Under the pieces are notes generated by a model. It was given only the letters and a program-made list of their open reading frames with translations, did not search any database and was not told the origin of the DNA. A stretch of DNA of 64,000 nt from Bacillus_BA songklensis (GTDB taxonomy: Bacteria; Bacillota; Bacilli; Bacillales; Bacillaceae_H): positions 186,001 through 250,000 of the forward strand of contig NZ_JBHRZT010000052.1 in NCBI RefSeq assembly GCF_042649685.1, written 5' to 3'. Below, one piece after another: positions 42,990 to 51,327 of the stretch (the stretch's first letter is position 1; every line of letters starts with the position of its first letter). The position numbers were made by a program, and so were the translations under genes.

Positions 42990-43967
42990 TTAGAATGATA
43001 ATACTTTCTTCGCTGTTTCAACGATGTCTTTATGATTTGGTAACCATACACCTTCAGCTTCTGAGAATGGGAATACAGTATCAGGTGCAGTTACACGCAA
43101 TACTGGAGCTTCAAGGCTAAGAATCGCGCGGTCATTGATTTCAGCCACAACATTTGCTGCAATACCGGCTTGCTTTTGCGCTTCTTGAACAACGATTGCA
43201 CGTCCAGTTTTCTCTACAGAAGCGATGATTGTGTCGATATCTAACGGTTGAACTGTACGTAAGTCAACAACTTCTACAGAGTGACCTTCTTTCTCTAATT
43301 CTTCGGCAGCTTTTAATGAAGCATGAACCATTGCGCCATAAGAGATGATTGTTAAGTCTTTACCTTCGCGTTTTACATCAGCTTTACCGAGTTCGATTGT
43401 GTAGTCACCTTCAGGTACTTCTTGGCGGAAAGAACGGTATAGTTTCATGTGCTCTAAGAAAATAACCGGATCATTGTCACGGATTGCAGAAATTAAAAGA
43501 CCTTTCGCATCATATGGTGTTGAAGGAATAACAACTTTTAGACCAGGTTGTGATGCTACTAAGTTTTCTAAGCTGTCTGCGTGAAGTTCTGGCGTGTGAA
43601 CCCCGCCGCCAAACGGTGAACGGAATGTGATAGGTGCATTCCAACGGCCGCCGGAACGGTAGCGCATACGAGCAGCTTGTCCATTGATTGAATCCATCAC
43701 TTCATAAACGAAGCCAAAGAATTGAATTTCAGGAACCGGGCGGAAACCTTTTAAGCCAAGGCCTACTGCAAGACCGCCAATACCTGATTCAGCAAGCGGT
43801 GTATCGAATACACGATCTTCGCCGAACTCAGCTTGTAAACCTTCAGTTGCACGGAATACACCGCCGTTAACACCAACGTCTTCACCGAAGATTAACACAT
43901 TAGGGTCATTTTTTAGTTCTGTGCGTAACGCATCAGTGATTGCTTGAATCATTGTCATTTGCGCCAT
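42990..43967 (-). CDS. pdhB: Pyruvate dehydrogenase E1 beta subunit
   Basis: 325-residue transketolase-like subunit pairing with PdhA to decarboxylate pyruvate with thiamine diphosphate. Family landmarks: LIFGEDVGVNGGVFRATEGL with the Glu that activates thiamine, VFDTPLAESGIGGLAVGLGL, and the C-terminal domain VEVVDLRTVQPLDIDTI. It starts 3 nt after the pdhA stop, so pdhA and pdhB are tightly coupled. A perfect palindrome follows its stop. Confidence 0.97.
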   Translation of the reverse strand: MAQMTMIQAITDALRTELKNDPNVLIFGEDVGVNGGVFRATEGLQAEFGEDRVFDTPLAESGIGGLAVGLGLKGFRPVPEIQFFGFVYEVMDSINGQAARMRYRSGGRWNAPITFRSPFGGGVHTPELHADSLENLVASQPGLKVVIPSTPYDAKGLLISAIRDNDPVIFLEHMKLYRSFRQEVPEGDYTIELGKADVKREGKDLTIISYGAMVHASLKAAEELEKEGHSVEVVDLRTVQPLDIDTIIASVEKTGRAIVVQEAQKQAGIAANVVAEINDRAILSLEAPVLRVTAPDTVFPFSEAEGVWLPNHKDIVETAKKVLSF

Positions 43968-43970
43968 GGC

Positions 43971-45086
43971 TTACTTCGACTCCTTCTCTGTATAAATTTC
44001 GTATTGTTCTTGTAAGTTGTACGGCATTGTTTCATACATATTATTCATTAGGTCCGTTACTTTTTGTTTTGGATACTCATCAGCTTTCTTGATTGCTTCT
44101 TTAATATCTTCTTTTGCTTGTTCAATTGCTTTGTTTTCTTCTTCTTCGTTCCAGATGCCTTTTGCTTCTAAGAACTTGCGGAAGCGTACAAGTGGATCCT
44201 TTTTCTCCCACTCGTTTTCTTCTTCTTTCGCACGGTAACGAGTCGGATCGTCACCCGCCATTGTATGTGGACCATAACGGAATGTTAATGTTTCGATTAA
44301 TGTAGGACCTTCACCGTTCACTGCACGTTCACGGGCTTCACGTACCGCTGCATAAACCGCTAAAGCATCCATACCGTCCACTTGGATACCAGGAATACCT
44401 GCAGCCACTGCTTTTTGAGCGATTGTACGAGCAGCAGATTGCTTTTCAACTGGTGTAGAAATCGCAAAACGGTTGTTTTGTACGATGAAGATTGCCGGAG
44501 CCTTAAATGCACCCGCAAAGTTGATACCTTCGTAGAAGTCACCTTGAGACGCACCACCGTCACCAGTGTACGTAATTGCAACTGACTTTTCACCGCGTTT
44601 TTTGATACCTAATGCAACGCCGGCAGTTTGGACATATTGTGCACCAATGATAATTTGCGGAGAAAGTGCATTCATATCTTCAGGGAATTGGTTTCCATGG
44701 AAATGTCCGCGGGAGAATAAGAATGCTTGGTATAATGGAAGTCCGTGCCAGATTAATTGTGGTACATCACGGTAACCAGGTAATACAAAGTCTTCTTTTT
44801 CTAATGCGAAGTGAGAAGCAATTTGAGAAGCTTCTTGTCCAGCAGTTGGTGCATAGAATCCTAAACGTCCTTGGCGGTTTAACGAAATGGAACGTTGGTC
44901 AAGAATGCGAGTATATACCATACGACGCATTAATTCTTTTAATTGATCATCAGTTAAATCAGGCATTGCCGCTTCGTTAACAACTTCGCCCTCTTCATTT
45001 AAAATTTGGAATGTTTGGAACTGCTCTGCAATTTTCTCAAATTGCTTCTTTACATCAACAATAGCTTTTTTTGTTTTAGCAGCCAT
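43971..45086 (-). CDS. pdhA: Pyruvate dehydrogenase E1 alpha subunit
   Basis: 371-residue E1 alpha with the thiamine diphosphate/Mg motif GDGGASQGDFYEGINFAGAF continuing to IVQNN, and the phosphorylation-loop-like TFRYGPHTMAGDDPTRYR. Converts pyruvate with PdhB to hydroxyethyl-thiamine and hands acetyl to lipoyl-E2. First gene of pdhABCD; ATG 45086 with AAGAGGTGACTT upstream. Its leader region 45087-45769 is long. Confidence 0.97.
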   Translation of the reverse strand: MAAKTKKAIVDVKKQFEKIAEQFQTFQILNEEGEVVNEAAMPDLTDDQLKELMRRMVYTRILDQRSISLNRQGRLGFYAPTAGQEASQIASHFALEKEDFVLPGYRDVPQLIWHGLPLYQAFLFSRGHFHGNQFPEDMNALSPQIIIGAQYVQTAGVALGIKKRGEKSVAITYTGDGGASQGDFYEGINFAGAFKAPAIFIVQNNRFAISTPVEKQSAARTIAQKAVAAGIPGIQVDGMDALAVYAAVREARERAVNGEGPTLIETLTFRYGPHTMAGDDPTRYRAKEEENEWEKKDPLVRFRKFLEAKGIWNEEEENKAIEQAKEDIKEAIKKADEYPKQKVTDLMNNMYETMPYNLQEQYEIYTEKESK

Positions 45087-45769
45087 CTAAGTCACCTCTT
45101 CCTTTCATTTACGGTTGGGTAATTTCTTGTTGCTAGCCATACTTACACATACATTGTTAGAATAACCAATTTGAATTATTAAAAGTCATACTTTGTCGAC
45201 TAGCATTTGAAAAGGAGCCGATTTCGGACTACAGTGTTATGTATTCCCTCACGATTCCGAAGAAAACATTGAGTAAAAGGAATGCTTATGAAAATCATGT
45301 TACAGAACAACTGTATTAATTATCTTATGAAAATGATTAATACAACTTCTGATTTCACGGATAAGTTTACACTATTATAAAATGATTCGTCAACGCTTTT
45401 GTATCAATATTTCTTTTCATTTTGTAAGCGCAAATCAAAATCTCAACAAATTCTCATCTGTACTATTACAACAATCAATTCTGTACTATATGTTTTATAA
45501 TAATCACCATCGCTCTTTTTCCATTAATCAATAAAAGGTTCACCTCTTCTCACGAAAGGGATTGTAATGAATTCCGACAATTCTCTTTAGTTCTAAATTT
45601 CTAATTTACAGAATTGAAATAATATTCTGTTCATACCCCTCCGACATTTTAATTGAAAAAGCAAGATTGTATATATCCGGATAAGAGAAAAGGATGTAAT
45701 TTTTAATATGTTTCATTCCCGTCCGTACTTTGAAACAAGAAACTAGCAGCACAGAAAGAGCCGATGCTC
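45087..45769 (-). promoter_or_regulatory. pdhA leader and promoter region
   Basis: 680-bp gap with no gene. A possible minus-strand promoter is TTGACG (45393-45388), 18 bp, TAAACT (45369-45364), giving a leader of about 275 nt. Two cre-like sequences flank it: AAAAGCGTTGACGA (45388-45401, minus strand) and TTGTAAGCGCAAATC (45424-45438), both imperfect. An imperfect hairpin GTATTAAT/ATTAATAC lies at 45312-45343. Confidence 0.4.
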
Positions 45770-45793
45770 TTATTGCACCGACTCTTTCTTATC
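45752..45793 (-). terminator. Terminator of ykyA overlapping its last codons
   Basis: AGAAAGAGCCG pairs with CGaCTCTTTCT; the 5' arm on the minus strand is made by the last ykyA codons. T-tract short, so strength is uncertain. Confidence 0.6.
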
Positions 45794-46465
45794 ATCTTTG
45801 TTTTTCTCTACCACTTCAAGCCCTGCTTTCTTATAGAAAGCAGCTTTTGCTTCATTATACTGTTTTGTCAGGTTGTTGAATTCTTCATTCGCTTTCAGAA
45901 TTTGATCATATGTAGCATTGATGCTGGCAATTTGCTTTTCAAGCTCGTCCAACGCGACATCTTCCTTTTTGAACATTTGGTATAGTTCCCGATCTAACTG
46001 AACAGCTTTTTCATAGTGATCATGCAGTTTATCGTAGCTGGTATACCGCTTATTCATCAGCTTAATGAGTGATTCTGCTTCTTTTTTATGTTCCTCTTCA
46101 TCAAGTGAATCAATCAGTTCAACTGCTTCTTGGAATTTCTTCTTTGATTCATCCATGCTCTTTTTTTCTTGCTGAATGCGCTTTTCTCTTTTCCCCACTA
46201 TGTCAAGCGCATCATTAGAAAGCTTGCGAATTTGTTCTTGTTCCTTCATGCCAAGCGAGATGATTTGATCATACTTTTCTTTCTCTTGTTTTTCCAGATC
46301 AACCAGCGGCTGTTGTTGCTTCGAAAAGGTTTTTTCTGCCGCTACAATCTGCTCAAGCGATTTGTAGATATCGATTTGAGGGGAAGAAGAATTAGAACAA
46401 GCGGAAAAAACCAGCCCAAACGCCATAAATAAACCAATTTTTTTTATTTTTAAAACATAACGCAC
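45770..46465 (-). CDS. ykyA: Putative cell-wall binding lipoprotein YkyA
   Basis: 231-residue lipoprotein: signal peptide with FSACSNSSS (Cys23), then an almost entirely charged helical domain predicted as coiled coil (KQEKEKYDQIISLGMKEQEQ, RIQQEKKSMDESKKKFQEAV). Family YkyA, function unknown. Lies immediately upstream of pdhA as in B. subtilis but has its own terminator, so it is probably a separate unit. Confidence 0.88.
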   Translation of the reverse strand: MRYVLKIKKIGLFMAFGLVFSACSNSSSPQIDIYKSLEQIVAAEKTFSKQQQPLVDLEKQEKEKYDQIISLGMKEQEQIRKLSNDALDIVGKREKRIQQEKKSMDESKKKFQEAVELIDSLDEEEHKKEAESLIKLMNKRYTSYDKLHDHYEKAVQLDRELYQMFKKEDVALDELEKQIASINATYDQILKANEEFNNLTKQYNEAKAAFYKKAGLEVVEKNKDDKKESVQ

Positions 46466-46665
46466 AGTAAAATGCCTCCCTTATATATGTAACACATTAT
46501 ACTACAAAACAAGGGAAATTTGTGATTTTTACCATCATTTATCTTCATTCCCTTTTTAGCACTTCATTTTCCCCTTCACCAAAACTTCTTACCTTACATA
46601 CCTTATATTAGCCTGTATAACCTTAGTCATAACCTTACAGGTACAATGATAAGGAGGAATTCAGC

Positions 46666-46773
46666 ATGTACGGATACGGATTCGGTTATGGTTGCGGGTA
46701 CCGCAACACTTTTGTATTAGTGGTTATTCTATTCATTTTACTCATCATCATTGGCGCGGTTATTTACACTTAA
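46666..46773 (+). CDS. YjcZ-like small sporulation peptide
   Basis: 35-residue peptide MYGYGFGYGCGYRNTFVLVV followed by a hydrophobic helix (ILFILLIIIGAVIYT). The Gly/Tyr-rich head plus a single C-terminal membrane helix is the pattern of YjcZ-family peptides, which are sporulation-associated. ATG preceded by AAGGAGG at 8 nt. Own terminator directly downstream. Too short for most ORF callers. Function unknown. Confidence 0.78.
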   Translation: MYGYGFGYGCGYRNTFVLVVILFILLIIIGAVIYT

Positions 46774-46806
46774 CAGAAAGCGGCCGCCTCAGGCCGCTTT
46801 CTTGTC
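46774..46806 (+). terminator. Terminator of the YjcZ-like gene
   Basis: GAAAGCGGCC pairs with GGCCGCTTTC around GCCTCA, followed by TTGTCTTTT; starts 2 nt after the stop codon. Confidence 0.88.
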
Positions 46807-46896
46807 TTTTCCCCTTCTCTCTTCGCTTTTCATAATGACTTTTACATATGCTTTTGTTAGACTTAGTTTATCCGTTTGTATGAGGAGGTAAGAAAC

Positions 46897-47451
46897 ATGA
46901 TTACAATGAAAGATGTCATTAAAGAAGGTCATCCGACACTACGAGCGGTTGCAGAAGAAGTGGTACTGCCCGCTTCTGAAGAGGATAAAGAAACTTTGCA
47001 AAGCCTGATTGAATATGTAATCAATAGCCAAAACCCTGAAATAGCCGAGAAGTACGGACTCCGTCCAGGGATTGGTCTTGCTGCACCACAAATTAATGTG
47101 TCTAAACGGATGATTGCCGTCCATGTTACGGATGAAAAAGGCAAGCTATACAGTTATGCTTTATTTAATCCAAAAATTGTGAGCCACTCGGTTGAAAAGA
47201 CTTATTTATCAAGCGGCGAAGGCTGTCTTTCTGTTGACCGTGATGTACCGGGTTATGTTCCGCGCTACGCACGTGTAACCGTCACGGGAACGACACTGGA
47301 AGGCGAAGAAGTCAAGCTGCGTTTGAAAGGTTTGCCCGCCATCGTGTTTCAGCATGAAATCGATCACTTAAACGGCATCATGTTTTATGACCATATCAAT
47401 GAGCAAAATCCCTTTGAAGCGCCGGCAGATGCCTCCCCGCTCGAGCGGTAG
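46897..47451 (+). CDS. def: Peptide deformylase
   Basis: 184-residue metalloenzyme removing the N-formyl group from nascent proteins. All three motifs are present: GIGLAAPQI, EGCLSV (metal Cys) and QHEIDHLNG (HExxH). The insertion and length fit Gram-positive type 2 deformylases (B. subtilis YkrB, 184 residues). ATG 46897 with GAGGAGGTAAG 7-8 nt upstream. Single gene followed by a hairpin. Confidence 0.96.
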   Translation: MITMKDVIKEGHPTLRAVAEEVVLPASEEDKETLQSLIEYVINSQNPEIAEKYGLRPGIGLAAPQINVSKRMIAVHVTDEKGKLYSYALFNPKIVSHSVEKTYLSSGEGCLSVDRDVPGYVPRYARVTVTGTTLEGEEVKLRLKGLPAIVFQHEIDHLNGIMFYDHINEQNPFEAPADASPLER

Positions 47452-47452
47452 G

Positions 47453-47495
47453 ATAGGAGAAAGGGGCTGCAAGCAAGCGGCCTCTTTCTTCTATT
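47453..47495 (+). terminator. Terminator after def
   Basis: GAGAAAGGGGCTGC and a following GCGGCCTCTTTCTTC form an imperfect hairpin (AGAAAGaGG/CCTCTTTCT) just behind the def stop, with a short T-rich tail. Confidence 0.6.
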
Positions 47496-47545
47496 TATCC
47501 CGCGATAAGATCAACTAACCATCGGCGACGCACAGGATGTGCTAG

Positions 47546-48454
47546 TCAAGACGTTACGACAGGACGCCGCGTAGTTAGTCTTCGGTCCATCCCGCACTGA
47601 TGGAAATTTCCTTTATCCTCTCTTATAAACTCATAAACGGCGCAATCAACCCCGGCGCTTTCATGTAGGTCAAAATGGGAAGCGGAAAACGAAGCCGTTT
47701 TTACCTTTTCTGAAAATGTGCGCAAATATAATGCGCTCTCTACCGTTACCGAGCCATCCCCTCTCGTTTTTCCCATTTCTTGTACATTTCCGGCAATTGA
47801 AAAGATGGAAGTATCATATTGATTTAAACGTCTCAATTGCTGATGGAGATCGTTTAACGCATCGGATTCGATGTGTAAATCGATAGCTGCAGGCGTATGT
47901 ACATCTTTCTTCGCCATCGGATATTGCTTCACAAGATCCTCCATACGTAAGCCTGCCACCGGAGTGCCCACCGTAACTAATTTCTCAACTGTTGGATAAG
48001 ATGGAGAATGATAGCCAGTCAAATACTTTAACGCTGCGAGGCCTCCCATACTATGTCCGATGATGTTGATTTTTTCTGTTTCGTACTCTTCACCTATTTT
48101 CCTGGCGACTTTTGAAACCCATTCTCCCTGTTGCTGCAGATTCGCTGTATTATTTTGAAACACTACGTGAATCAGCGGGATGGATCCTTGTTTGGCGTTT
48201 CTTACGTTTCGACATTGAATCTGTCCTGTTTCTTTCACGACACATGTTTTCACATGAGATCCCCACCCGTTGGATTCAAAACGCTCAATCATAGTGGCCA
48301 TGGAGCGCTCAGTCCCGCGGAACCCATGGATCACCAGGGTCGGATGAACGGGTAAAAGCGGAGAGCTCACTCGTGCAGTTTGGAAGAAGTGCACAAGGGC
48401 GGCTATGCAGATGAAGATACCTGCCATTCCAAGCATTGCTTTCATTTTCATCAC
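47546..48454 (-). CDS. DUF915 alpha/beta hydrolase
   Basis: 302-residue secreted or membrane-anchored alpha/beta hydrolase. N-terminal hydrophobic segment (MLGMAGIFICIAALVHFFQT), oxyanion region TLVIHGFRGTERS, nucleophile elbow GHSMGG, and a late His in SHFDLHES. Belongs to the DUF915 group of lipase-like proteins; the substrate is unknown. Convergent with def; no operon partners. Confidence 0.82.
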   Translation of the reverse strand: MMKMKAMLGMAGIFICIAALVHFFQTARVSSPLLPVHPTLVIHGFRGTERSMATMIERFESNGWGSHVKTCVVKETGQIQCRNVRNAKQGSIPLIHVVFQNNTANLQQQGEWVSKVARKIGEEYETEKINIIGHSMGGLAALKYLTGYHSPSYPTVEKLVTVGTPVAGLRMEDLVKQYPMAKKDVHTPAAIDLHIESDALNDLHQQLRRLNQYDTSIFSIAGNVQEMGKTRGDGSVTVESALYLRTFSEKVKTASFSASHFDLHESAGVDCAVYEFIREDKGNFHQCGMDRRLTTRRPVVTS

Positions 48455-48744
48455 CTTATATTGCTTTTGATTTCATTCTAACAAACGATGAAGACTTTTT
48501 GATCGTTCTGTCATGTTCTCATTCGATTTGTCAGAATGTCGCTTGAATGAGGGTTCCTATTTCCTCTTCGCCGGTGAAAGGGTTACTGCGGGCTGCGTCT
48601 AAAGAAACGAAAACATTTTCTATCATTTTTCAACTTTTATCCTGTAAACCCCAAGAATGTCGCAAGGATATTTCCTTATTTTCACAAAATAAAAAGGAGC
48701 CCTCCCATAAGCTCCCAATCGATCGCTATTATGTTTTCAGCTGA

Positions 48745-48853
48745 AATGAACCGTCAAAGAAAACCTTGGTTATACCGGACTTCCATGACGGTTCATTTTT
48801 AAGGCGATGACTCATCAGCATTCTCTTCACCTTGAGTCATCCTTTTTTTGTTA
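48745..48853. repeat. Palindromic 3' repeat, copy e, with adjoining terminator hairpin
   Basis: GAAATGAACCGTCAAaGAAA pairs with TTcCaTGACGGTTCATTT (48745-48799). It is followed by GATGACTCA / TGAGTCATC plus CCTTTTTTT (48803-48849) against the ykrA stop. The rest of 48455-48744 shows no gene. Confidence 0.7.
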
Positions 48854-49630
48854 TTTTAGTAGTCCGACTAATTGCAGCCCATGTAGAATTCCGTCTTCGT
48901 CCACATTTTTCGTCACATGCTTTGCAACTTTCTTAACCGAATCATGGGCATTCCCCATTGCGATCCCGTTGCCGACATATTGAAGCATTTCCATATCGTT
49001 TAATCCATCACCGAATGCATATACTTGATCTTTAGTGAAGCCCATTTTTTCGATCGCTCTTTCGATTCCTCGTGCCTTTGATCCGCCAAATGGAAGAACA
49101 TCTGTTGAATATTGATGCCAGCGGATAAAATGGAAGTCTTTAAAACCTTCTTTATATGGTGTTTCTTCCCCACCTGTACAAAACAGCAGGGACTGATAGA
49201 TTTCGCGATCTTTAAAATAATGAGGATCATGCTCAGGGTGGACAAACTTCAATGTACCGATGCTTTCTTCAATGTGCGGGTGGTGCTCAACGCTTGCCTT
49301 CATCGTTTCATGGTCCATGTAGACAAGTGGATGTCCGCTTTGAAGAGCCGCATCCGTTAATGATTGTAAGACATCACGTTTTAATGGGTTTTTGTAAATG
49401 ACTTCTCCATTAAATACGACATATTGCCCGTTAAAGCTGATAAATGATTCAATCTCCAGTTCCTTGCGCAACTCCGGAAACATAAATGGTGCACGACCTG
49501 TAGCGATCGCCACTTCATGGCCAGCTTCTTTCAAAGCTCGGATTGCCTCTTTTGTAGAAGCAGGTAGCTTTTTGTCATGATCCAATAATGTTCCGTCAAT
49601 ATCAAAGAAAATCATACTGCGCTTTTCCAT
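48851..49630 (-). CDS. ykrA: Cof-type HAD-IIB hydrolase YkrA
   Basis: 259-residue HAD phosphatase of the Cof subfamily (type IIB cap). Motif I FFDIDGTLLDHDKK (DxD), motif II IATGRA, motif III Lys in GGSKARGIERAI, motif IV GDGLNDMEML. Substrate unknown; relatives act on sugar phosphates or flavin/PLP precursors. Matches YkrA by position near def and rpoY-rnjA. Starts 14 nt after the EamA transporter stop, so possibly co-transcribed. Confidence 0.88.
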   Translation of the reverse strand: MEKRSMIFFDIDGTLLDHDKKLPASTKEAIRALKEAGHEVAIATGRAPFMFPELRKELEIESFISFNGQYVVFNGEVIYKNPLKRDVLQSLTDAALQSGHPLVYMDHETMKASVEHHPHIEESIGTLKFVHPEHDPHYFKDREIYQSLLFCTGGEETPYKEGFKDFHFIRWHQYSTDVLPFGGSKARGIERAIEKMGFTKDQVYAFGDGLNDMEMLQYVGNGIAMGNAHDSVKKVAKHVTKNVDEDGILHGLQLVGLLK

Positions 49631-49644
49631 TGTTCATCACCTGC

Positions 49645-50556
49645 TCATCGTATGTTTTTTTCAAACATGATCCCCCTCGGTGAAGAAGCCTTTTTGGCGC
49701 GTGAAGCTAAATAAATACCTGACAAAATAAAAACTAAGCCAATCACCATTTGCCCTGTCACCGGCTCTCCCAGCAGTACATATCCCCACATAATAGCCAT
49801 TCCGGGAACAATATATGTGACAATCGAAGCAAATTCCGGTCCCCCTTCTTTCACCATAAAATAGTATAACAAATATGCAAAGCCCGAACCAAGAATCCCC
49901 AATCCAACCAGAGATAAAACAACAGTAGATGAATAGGAGAAAATAAGTTCAGACGGCTTCGTGAACAATAATAGAACAAAGGTGATCAAAGAAGCTATCG
50001 CTAATGTACTGAACGAAGTGTATGTAACACTTATATGCTGGAGATAGCGTTTAGACAATTGTGCGCCTAATCCATAGCACAAAGCCGCTGCCGTCATCCC
50101 AAGTATCCCGGTCGTATTTTGATTCATCAAATCCCCCAATTGGAAATCTACCAAAATGATGATTCCGATAAAGCCAACAATAATCCCAACCCATTGTTCA
50201 CGACGCAGCTTTTGCGAAAAAAAGAAAAAGCCGATGAGCACCGTATATATTGGAGTTGTGGCATTAATAATAGATGCCATGCTGCTTGTGATGGTTAATT
50301 CACTATATGAGATAAGCATAAAGGGCAAAGCATTATTAAACAAACCTACAAAAAAAACAGGAATAAACGGAAAATCCTTCATGGAGCTTGTTTCTCGTTT
50401 TAGCAAAATGATAACCAATAATGTTACCGCTCCAAACAAACAGCGCCAAAACACCAATCCGACAGGGCTCAGCTCTGCCACTAATAATTTAATAAATAAA
50501 AAAGACGTTCCCCATATCGCACTTAATAAAAATAAGGCACTATATAGCTTTGCCAT
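49645..50556 (-). CDS. EamA/DMT family transporter
   Basis: 303-residue membrane protein with ten hydrophobic helices in two EamA repeats (about residues 5-140 and 150-285), typical of drug/metabolite exporters. Landmarks: LLSAIWGTSFLFIKLLVAEL, PVGLVFWRCLFGA, IINATTPIYTVLIGFFFF, and VPGMAIMWGYVLLGEPVT. Substrate cannot be predicted. ATG 50556, GGAGAG upstream. Upstream of ykrA on the same strand. Confidence 0.87.
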   Translation of the reverse strand: MAKLYSALFLLSAIWGTSFLFIKLLVAELSPVGLVFWRCLFGAVTLLVIILLKRETSSMKDFPFIPVFFVGLFNNALPFMLISYSELTITSSMASIINATTPIYTVLIGFFFFSQKLRREQWVGIIVGFIGIIILVDFQLGDLMNQNTTGILGMTAAALCYGLGAQLSKRYLQHISVTYTSFSTLAIASLITFVLLLFTKPSELIFSYSSTVVLSLVGLGILGSGFAYLLYYFMVKEGGPEFASIVTYIVPGMAIMWGYVLLGEPVTGQMVIGLVFILSGIYLASRAKKASSPRGIMFEKNIR

Positions 50557-50727
50557 CGGTTACTCTCCTATGCTGTATATTCTATTTCAATATAAAGAAA
50601 ATACAAAATATTGTCAAATGAAAGATATTTTTTATACCATATATATCCATGAAAAGCTTTTTTAAAAAAAACACATACTACAAGTAGAAAAAAAGAGACA
50701 GCATTTCAATAAGGAGATGAGATTGTC

Positions 50728-50799
50728 ATGCTGAAACGTTTGCGAAAAAAACTGTTACAGCGGTGGAACGACTTGTTTCGTAAAAAAACTATTGCATAA
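50728..50799 (+). CDS. Candidate 23-residue basic amphipathic peptide
   Basis: ATG 50728 lies 11 nt after AAGGAG. The product MLKRLRKKLLQRWNDLFRKK plus TIA has nine Lys/Arg residues and a hydrophobic face (L2, L5, L9, L10, W13, L16, F17), so it would form a cationic amphipathic helix. A possible promoter, TTGTCA then TATACC with 16-17 bp spacing, lies near 50612-50640. Not recognised. It is divergent from the EamA gene and about 310 bp ahead of rpoY. Confidence 0.4.
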   Translation: MLKRLRKKLLQRWNDLFRKKTIA

Positions 50800-51112
50800 T
50801 AAAAAAATACCAATGTCCCCAACTGCAAAATACGCAGTTTGTGGACAAACACTAGAAATGGACCTTTTCGTTAATCGTTTAAAACCGATTTTTTAACATA
50901 AGGTCTATTTCGTATATAAACATAATCAAATTTTGCACATTCTGCCGCCTTATAAGAAGATTTATATCTTTTACCACATTGACTTGTTCTGGTTGGATGA
51001 CTAAAATATGTGAAAGATGACGTTTCTTAGTAAAAAGTACATGAAATACATAACCATTTTATAATATAATATAAAAAGTTACTTGAATTTCGGTAGTAAG
51101 GAGAGAATTAGC

Positions 51113-51325
51113 ATGATTTTTAAAGTATATTATCAAGAAAGTTTATATGAGGTACCTGTACGTGAAAAGACAAATGTTCTTTACATTGAGGGAGAATCGG
51201 AGCGCGATGTACGCTTAAAATTAAAAGAACGCCTTATAAATATTGAATTTGTTCAAGCGCTTACGGGTGCATATTTAGAATATGAACAACAAAGTGAAGA
51301 TTTTAAAGTATTGGAGATTGGATAA
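51113..51325 (+). CDS. rpoY: RNA polymerase epsilon subunit RpoY
   Basis: 70-residue small RNA polymerase subunit found in Firmicutes (MIFKVYYQESLYEVPVREKT ... YLEYEQQSEDFKVLEIG). It binds near the secondary channel and resembles phage Gp2 inhibitor; affects polymerase stability and recycling. ATG 51113 with AAGGAGAGA upstream. Its stop is 2 nt before the rnjA start, the conserved rpoY-rnjA pair. A TATAAT-rich tract at 51060-51070 is the likely -10 region. Confidence 0.95.
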   Translation: MIFKVYYQESLYEVPVREKTNVLYIEGESERDVRLKLKERLINIEFVQALTGAYLEYEQQSEDFKVLEIG

Positions 51326-51327
51326 AT

